DNA from: Azospirillum soli
Lineage (GTDB): Bacteria; Pseudomonadota; Alphaproteobacteria; Azospirillales; Azospirillaceae
NCBI RefSeq assembly: GCF_017876165.1
Contig: NZ_JAGINQ010000003.1
Coordinates: 186,001-250,000 of the forward strand
Direction of reading: 5' to 3'
Length of the DNA: 64,000 nucleotides
The notes beneath the pieces were generated by a model. That model worked only from the letters and a program-made list of their open reading frames with translations. It was not told where the DNA came from and searched no databases. Below are positions 58,964-64,000 of this stretch, piece after piece (positions within the stretch are counted from its first letter, which is position 1; each line of letters begins with the position of its first letter). The position numbers and the translations under genes are program-made.

Positions 58964-61900
58964 TTACAACTCTCTCAGAATGACCGTCTCGACACGGCCG
59001 AACGCCGCGCGCATCGGCGCGACCCGCTCGCGCGCCGCGTTCAAGTCCCCCTTGGCGGCGAGGATCTCGATCTCCGAACAGAGCTTCGCCAGTTCCTGGG
59101 CGCCGGCCGTGCGCGCCGCCCCGGCTGCGGCGTGGGCGGCCCGCCGCCCCTCCTCGGCGTCACCGGTGCCGAGCCCCTGCTCCACCTCGTCCAGGATCGG
59201 GGCGGTCGTCTCCAGGAAGAAGCCCAGCAGGTCGCGCGCACCGTCCAGGCTGCCGAAGGTGGCGACCACATGATTGAGGTCGAGGATGGCCGATCCGTTC
59301 ATGCCTTTTCCATCATCCTTTCCGTTCCCGGCGTTCCGGGCCTCATGGAGGCGGGCCGGCGCGCACAGCATTGTCGAAGTCGCCGAGGGCCGCCGCAACG
59401 GCAAGGCTTGAGGCAGCCAGCGCGCCAGAGTCCGCGACAGTGTGTGCATGTTCACCGGCTTCGACAGATAGTCGTCCATGCCGGCGGCGAAGCAGCGCTC
59501 CGCCTCGCCGATCAGGGCGTTGGCGGTCAGCGCCACGACGGGCAGGCGGCGGCCGGTGTCGCGTTCCGACGCGCGCAGCCGCTGCGCCAGTTCGTAGCCG
59601 TCCACCTGCGGCATGTGGCAATCGGTCAGCAGCAGGCCGAAATGGCGCTCCCGCAGCATCCGCCACGCCTCCGCCCCGTCGCAAGCCAGTTCGGCGGCGA
59701 AACCCAGCTGCTCCAGTTGCTTGCGGATGACCACTTGGTTGGTCGGGTTGTCCTCGGCCACCAGAATCAGCGCGCCGGCCGCTTCCGCCTCCTCCACGGT
59801 CGGGGGCTGGACGGTGCCGATTTCCTCCGGCAGGGCGTCGGCGGACTCCAGCGTGCGGCGCCCGGCGACACGGGCCACCGTGGCGCGCAGAACCGCCCGG
59901 CGCACCGGCTTCAGCAGGACCGGGGCACCCCCGCGCCCATCACCGTTGCCTTCGTCCTCGTTGGTGACGATCACGATCCGCGTGTCGCCGAGGCCCGGCA
60001 TGAGCGCCAAGCCATCCGCCAGCCCCAGCCCGTCCACGCCCGCCGTGTCGTGCTCCACCACCGCCACATCGAAGGGAGAACCGGCGTGCAAAGCCGTGCT
60101 CAGCGCCTCGAACCCCGCGGCCGCGTCCTCCGCCGTGGCAACCTGGGCGCCCGCCCCGGCCAGCGCCTCGGCGAAGGCCTCGCGCACCGGGGCGCAATTG
60201 TCCACGACGAGCACGCGCAGGCCGGCGAGGTCGGCCCCGGCCATGGCGGGGGAATCGCCGGCCATCGGAAGCGGCACCTCGAACCAGAAGGTCGCGCCCT
60301 CGCCCGGCGTCGATTCGACGCCGATGACGCCGCCCATCATCTCCACCAGACGCCGGCAGATCGACAGCCCGAGGCCCGAGCCGCCGAAGCGCCGCGTGGT
60401 GGAGGCGTCGGCCTGGGTGAAAGGCTGGAACAGGCGGGCCTTCTGCTCCTCGTCCAGGCCGATGCCGCTGTCCTGCACCTCGAACCGGACAAGGCCGTCC
60501 GCCCCACCCTTCACGACCAGGGCGATGTGCCCACGCTCGGTGAACTTGATGGCGTTGCCGACGAGATTCAGCAGGATTTGCCGCAGCCGCACCGGATCGC
60601 CGCAGCGAAGGTCGGTTCCGTCCAACGCCACCCGCGTGACGAGGTCCAGGCGCTTTTCCCGCGCGCGGGTCGCCAACAGGTCGGCCACCCCCTCCGCGAT
60701 GTCGCGCAAGCTGGTCGGCAGGGATTCCAGCTGCAACCGCCCGGCCTCGATCTTCGAGAAGTCCAGGATGTCGTCGATGATGGTCAGCAGCGACGAGGCG
60801 CTGTCGCGGATGACGTTCAGCACCGTGCGCTGCTCCGCGTCCAGCGCGGTGCGGTCCAGCACCTCCAGCATGCCGAGCACGCCGTTCATGGGCGTGCGGA
60901 TTTCGTGGCTCATGGTGGCGAGGAATGTGGACTTGGCGCGCGCCGCCTCCTCCGCGTGCTCCTTGGCCTGACGCAGGGCATCCTGGGCGCGGTGGCGTTC
61001 GGTCGCGTCGGTGTAGGTGTAGACGTAGCCGCCATCGGGCATGGCGCTGCCACGGATCGCCAGCACGATGCCGTCGCGGATCACCACCTCCAGGTCCACC
61101 GACTCGCCCTGGCGGATGTAGCGGGCGACGTTGGCGGCCTCCGTCGCGATGTCGGCGTTCAGATCGGCGTCGGCGTAGTCGCCGCGCTCCGCGTTGAAGC
61201 GCATCAGGTCGATCAGCTTGGGCCGCCCGGCCAGCAGTTCCTCCGGATAGTCCCACAGTTCGCGGTACAGGCGGTTGTGCAGGACGGCGCGCAGGCTGGA
61301 ATCGAACATGCAGACGCCGGTCGGCATCGTCTCGAACAGCGCCTGGAGCTGCGCCGACTTGGCCGCCAGCGCCGCTTCCGCCTCGACCTGGGGGGTGATG
61401 TCCACGCAGATCAGCTGGATCGCCGGCTCGCCCATCCAGTCGATGGCGCGCGTGCACAGATCGACCCAGATGCGCGTGCCGTCGCGGCGCAGCATGCGGG
61501 TGCGCCGCCGCATCTCCTCGGTCAGCGCGCCGGTGCTGAACAGGCGGTTCCATTCCAGCAGGTTGCCGTATTCCTCCGCCGGGACGAGCCGTTGCAGGAG
61601 CGAGCCGCTCATCAGCTCCGACGGGTCGTCGTAGCCGGCCATGGCGGCGTAGGCGCGGTTGATGAACAGCGGCTTGAAGTCGCGCATCACCACGATGCCC
61701 TGGACCGAGCCTTCGACCAGATCGCGGAACCGCGCCTCACTGTCGCGCAGCGCCTCCAGCGCGCGGGTGCGGTCGGTGATGTCGGTGAGGGTGATGACCC
61801 AGCCGCCCTCGCGCCGGTGCTGCCCGCGAATCTCCAGGTCGCGGCCGAAGACGGTGCGCCGCTCGTAGGTGTAGGGAAGGCCATTGCGCAGCTTGTCCAG

Positions 61901-62872
61901 CCGGTCGGCGACGAAGCGGTCCGGATCGGCGTTGGGGAAGTCGCCGCGCTGTAGGCCGTAGCGCAGGAAGCTTTCCATGGTCGCGTGGGATTCGATTTCC
62001 TGCGGCGTCAGGTTCCACAGCTCGCAATAGCGGCGGTTGAACAGGACGATGCGCTCGTCGGCGTCGATCATCAGAATGCCGCTGGGCATTGCCTCGATGG
62101 CCGCGCGCAGCAGGGCCGCCGTCTCCAGAACCTGCCCCTCGGCCTTCACGCGGTCGGTCACGTCGATGACCGTGGTCTGGACGGCCGGCTCGCCCATCCA
62201 ATCGACCACGCGGTCGATCATCTCCACCCAAACCGCCTCGCCATCACGCCGCAGGTTGCGCAGCCGCTGCACGCCGGGCGCCTCCTTGCTTTCCAGCAGC
62301 ATCTGGTATGAGCGCAAGGCGCGCGTTCGTTCCTCCGGCGCGATCAGGACGGTGAGGTCGGGCAGTTCCAGCACCTCCTCCGCGGTCGTGAATCCGAAGA
62401 TGCGGGCGTAGGCGTCGTTTACGAACAGCGGCTTGAAGCGCCGGTGGATCAGGATGCCCTGGATGGAGCCCTCGATCAGCCCGCGAAAGCGCGCCTCGCT
62501 GGTGCTCAGCGCCCGTTCGCGGTACCGGACCTCGTGCGCGACGGCGTCCATCATCCGCGTCATGGCGGTGACCGGATCACGAGCCGTCCGATGGTCCTGA
62601 ACCATGACCGAGGCATCATCGATCAGGCTTCCGAGGCTTTCGCGCAGCCGGCGGACACGAACCGCCATGCCAGCCGTCACGGCAACGGCGATGACAGCGG
62701 CTCCCGCCCCGGACAACATCGCCAGCAGCCACAGCGTGCCGGCCGACAGGCCCCCGGCGCTCTCCCCGCTGGCAGCCGACAACGCCAGGATCCCCGCAGC
62801 GAGCGCCAGCCCGGCCACGCCGACGAATCCGGTCGCCAGCCGGAACGCCACGCCGAACCTGTCGCCGCCCAT
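58964..62872 (-). CDS. Hybrid sensor histidine kinase with four PAS domains, two receivers and Hpt
   Basis: A 1302-residue inner-membrane kinase. Two membrane helices are at the N-terminus, then four PAS domains in two alternating types; those starting [15 protein letters not shown] and [15 protein letters not shown] look like recent duplicates. The kinase follows: [17 protein letters not shown] with H656, then an ATPase domain with NAIKFTERG and DSGIG and GGSGLGLSI. Receiver 1 has Glu at the phosphorylation site (E940 in VVEHDTAG). Receiver 2 has the normal D1084 ([11 protein letters not shown]). The Hpt domain has H1247 in [13 protein letters not shown]. The start at 62872 follows GAGGGAAC; a GTG ten codons upstream is less likely. 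Confidence 0.9.
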   Translation of the reverse strand: MGGDRFGVAFRLATGFVGVAGLALAAGILALSAASGESAGGLSAGTLWLLAMLSGAGAAVIAVAVTAGMAVRVRRLRESLGSLIDDASVMVQDHRTARDPVTAMTRMMDAVAHEVRYRERALSTSEARFRGLIEGSIQGILIHRRFKPLFVNDAYARIFGFTTAEEVLELPDLTVLIAPEERTRALRSYQMLLESKEAPGVQRLRNLRRDGEAVWVEMIDRVVDWMGEPAVQTTVIDVTDRVKAEGQVLETAALLRAAIEAMPSGILMIDADERIVLFNRRYCELWNLTPQEIESHATMESFLRYGLQRGDFPNADPDRFVADRLDKLRNGLPYTYERRTVFGRDLEIRGQHRREGGWVITLTDITDRTRALEALRDSEARFRDLVEGSVQGIVVMRDFKPLFINRAYAAMAGYDDPSELMSGSLLQRLVPAEEYGNLLEWNRLFSTGALTEEMRRRTRMLRRDGTRIWVDLCTRAIDWMGEPAIQLICVDITPQVEAEAALAAKSAQLQALFETMPTGVCMFDSSLRAVLHNRLYRELWDYPEELLAGRPKLIDLMRFNAERGDYADADLNADIATEAANVARYIRQGESVDLEVVIRDGIVLAIRGSAMPDGGYVYTYTDATERHRAQDALRQAKEHAEEAARAKSTFLATMSHEIRTPMNGVLGMLEVLDRTALDAEQRTVLNVIRDSASSLLTIIDDILDFSKIEAGRLQLESLPTSLRDIAEGVADLLATRAREKRLDLVTRVALDGTDLRCGDPVRLRQILLNLVGNAIKFTERGHIALVVKGGADGLVRFEVQDSGIGLDEEQKARLFQPFTQADASTTRRFGGSGLGLSICRRLVEMMGGVIGVESTPGEGATFWFEVPLPMAGDSPAMAGADLAGLRVLVVDNCAPVREAFAEALAGAGAQVATAEDAAAGFEALSTALHAGSPFDVAVVEHDTAGVDGLGLADGLALMPGLGDTRIVIVTNEDEGNGDGRGGAPVLLKPVRRAVLRATVARVAGRRTLESADALPEEIGTVQPPTVEEAEAAGALILVAEDNPTNQVVIRKQLEQLGFAAELACDGAEAWRMLRERHFGLLLTDCHMPQVDGYELAQRLRASERDTGRRLPVVALTANALIGEAERCFAAGMDDYLSKPVNMHTLSRTLARWLPQALPLRRPSATSTMLCAPARLHEARNAGNGKDDGKGMNGSAILDLNHVVATFGSLDGARDLLGFFLETTAPILDEVEQGLGTGDAEEGRRAAHAAAGAARTAGAQELAKLCSEIEILAAKGDLNAARERVAPMRAAFGRVETVILREL

Positions 62873-63014
62873 CCCCGGTTCCCTCACGCACGAGCCGAAC
62901 ACACTTTAGCAACCAACGCTCGCGGAAGCGACCGTCGCATGCTGTCCGGCGCGTGCCCTCACGCCGCACCCCACGGGAAAATCACAGGGTGGCGGCGGGA
63001 AGCGCGTTCGGCGA

Positions 63015-63401
63015 TTAGCGGCTGGAGCGGGGAATCCCCAGGAGCGAGGTGATGATGTTCACGACGAAGCGCCGCTCAGGGTGCAACTCGTGCGCGGCGA
63101 CTGCGCGTCCGGCGTGGGACAGGGCGGCGCGCGCCACCGCCGCTGGATCGGGGCAGGGTTCGCCGTCGATCTGAAAGCAGGAAACGGTCTTGGTCAACTC
63201 GCGCACCGCCATCAGCGGCGGGATGCACATCAGGAACCGAGCGCTGGCCACCGGGTCATAGTCGCAACGCGCCAGCATGGTTTGCATCGTGACGACGGCC
63301 CCCGCCCCCTCGGTGCCGATCTGGTAGCGGAGCAGCCGCTTGGCCCGCTCCTCCACCGCTTCGGACCAGCCGGCGGTGGCCGTAATCAAGGGATTGATCA
63401 A
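63015..63401 (-). CDS. Hypothetical protein
   Basis: A 128-residue soluble, helical protein with ATAGWSEAVEERAKRLLRYQIGTEGAGAV and SARFLMCIPPLMAVRELTK. No family recognised. The start is probably the TTG at 63401, which has GGAGG about six bases upstream; a TTG 27 codons earlier has no such site. Upstream, 63402-63750 shows no gene that I can support. Confidence 0.5.
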   Translation of the reverse strand: MINPLITATAGWSEAVEERAKRLLRYQIGTEGAGAVVTMQTMLARCDYDPVASARFLMCIPPLMAVRELTKTVSCFQIDGEPCPDPAAVARAALSHAGRAVAAHELHPERRFVVNIITSLLGIPRSSR

Positions 63402-63750
63402 ACCTGCCTCCAATGCACCGGGTGAATGGGCACGCCGTGACCATCGGGTCGGACCAAAGAAGTCACATTGTTTGTGTGTCAAACCACTTCAAGAGCGTTG
63501 CGCGAAAGAGGTAGAAGCGCCCGAGCGGTCTCTTGCCGCCCTCACAATGTCGCGTCCGTACCCAGGGAGCGGTTCCACCTTGCTTCGAAAGCGAAGCAAC
63601 GGTCATGCCAATGGGGACGCTCCGCTCGGTCGCGCGCCGACCCTCCGCAATCGCGAAACGGCCACGCCCTCAGCATCAACACACATGGCGGAGTCTTGTG
63701 CCATCCCCGACGTGGGCCGTCGGCTATGCGACAAACGCAGATGACAACGA

Positions 63751-63781
63751 AAAACCCCGCCGAGTTGCTTCGGCGGGGTTT
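63751..63781 (-). terminator. Intrinsic terminator of tRNA-Met
   Basis: On the minus strand TCGGCGGGGTTT-type bases pair with AAACCCCGCCGA in a 12-base stem around a six-base loop, followed by a T-run (TTTTT). It lies just beyond the 3' end of the tRNA. Confidence 0.85.
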
Positions 63782-63787
63782 CCGGAT

Positions 63788-63862
63788 TGGTAGCAGCGGA
63801 GGGATTTGAACCCCCGACCAAGGGATTATGATTCCCCTGCTCTACCACTGAGCTACGCTGCC
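63788..63862 (-). tRNA. tRNA-Met (CAT), elongator
   Basis: A 75-base tRNA with an encoded CCA end. The acceptor GGCAGCG pairs with CGCTGCT (with a G-U at the first pair, as in other alphaproteobacterial elongator tRNA-Met). The D-arm is GCTCAGTGGTAGAGC, the anticodon loop ATCATAA gives CAT, and the T-arm has GGGTTCAAATCCC. The proper first acceptor pair rules out the initiator type. Confidence 0.93.
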
Positions 63863-64000
63863 ATCGGGTCCGTCCGGTTCGTTCGTTTCCGTTCGTTCCG
63901 GCCGGGGCCGCTTAATTAGGCCAAGGCGGCTTGGGTGTCAACGCCGAAATTGCACTTTTTTATCCGGCCGTTCCGGCGATCCATCCGCCCCCCAAAACAC

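Noticed and set aside
63402..63750. Open frames upstream of the tRNA-Met terminator
   Set aside because: Several overlapping short frames exist on both strands, but none has a ribosome-binding site, codon pattern or recognisable motif. I see nothing else in this 350-base stretch.

Overview
The window looks like chromosomal DNA of an Azospirillum-like alphaproteobacterium (Rhodospirillales). This rests on very high GC with GTG/TTG starts, several small alphaproteobacterial families (TrcR/DUF1013, DUF1192, DUF4169, DUF465, UbiK), a NifQ gene, a PAS-rich hybrid kinase and a typical alphaproteobacterial elongator tRNA-Met. The species call is inference. Most of the window is ordinary core genome packed into short operons.

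Layout. 1-4.3 kb: the 3' end of an AarF/UbiB-type kinase gene, then the late queuosine operon queA-tgt-queF-queG with every junction overlapping. 4.4-9.8 kb: acyl-CoA synthetase, Eis-like acetyltransferase, chemoreceptor. 9.9-14.6 kb: a four-gene surface-glycan operon (O-antigen ligase, heptosyltransferase-like GT9, flippase-like membrane protein, methyltransferase-GT2 fusion). 14.8-22.4 kb: YbaK-type editing protein, proC-ybjN-ubiK, a large AsmA protein and small DUF genes. 22.4-29.6 kb: quinone oxidoreductase, an orphan tripartite-transport binding protein, TrcR, UbiX, beta-carbonic anhydrase, small secreted proteins and GNAT enzymes. 29.6-33.7 kb: small orphan genes, fumC with a ribbon-helix-helix gene, DUF599. 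33.7-39.4 kb: EAL protein, purEK, DUF465, 6-phosphofructokinase.

The most interesting region is 39.4-46.6 kb. Eight genes lie on the minus strand with almost no spacing: actinobacterial-type inositol-3-phosphate synthase, histidine phosphatase, CgeB-like glycosyltransferase, nucleotidyltransferase, SAM methyltransferase, a TIM-barrel glycosidase-like protein whose strand order is circularly permuted, PIG-L deacetylase and a GT4 glycosyltransferase. Together they read as a pathway for an inositol-based, de-N-acetylated and methylated glycoside. The enzyme classes resemble the first steps of mycothiol synthesis, but no cysteine ligase is present. I know of no described product.

46.8-64 kb: ABC-F ATPase, hydroxyacid-oxoacid transhydrogenase-type dehydrogenase, DUF72, MltB-type transglycosylase, YjbQ, CoxG-like protein, an orphan nifQ with a candidate sigma-54 promoter, a TPR-glycosyltransferase-FkbM fusion, a GH16 protein lacking part of its catalytic motif, a CheY-like regulator beside a four-PAS hybrid kinase with Hpt domain, and tRNA-Met. 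Intergenic DNA carries several inverted-repeat elements, including two built from short CAC-starting units. No CRISPR array, insertion sequence, rRNA or phage gene was seen.
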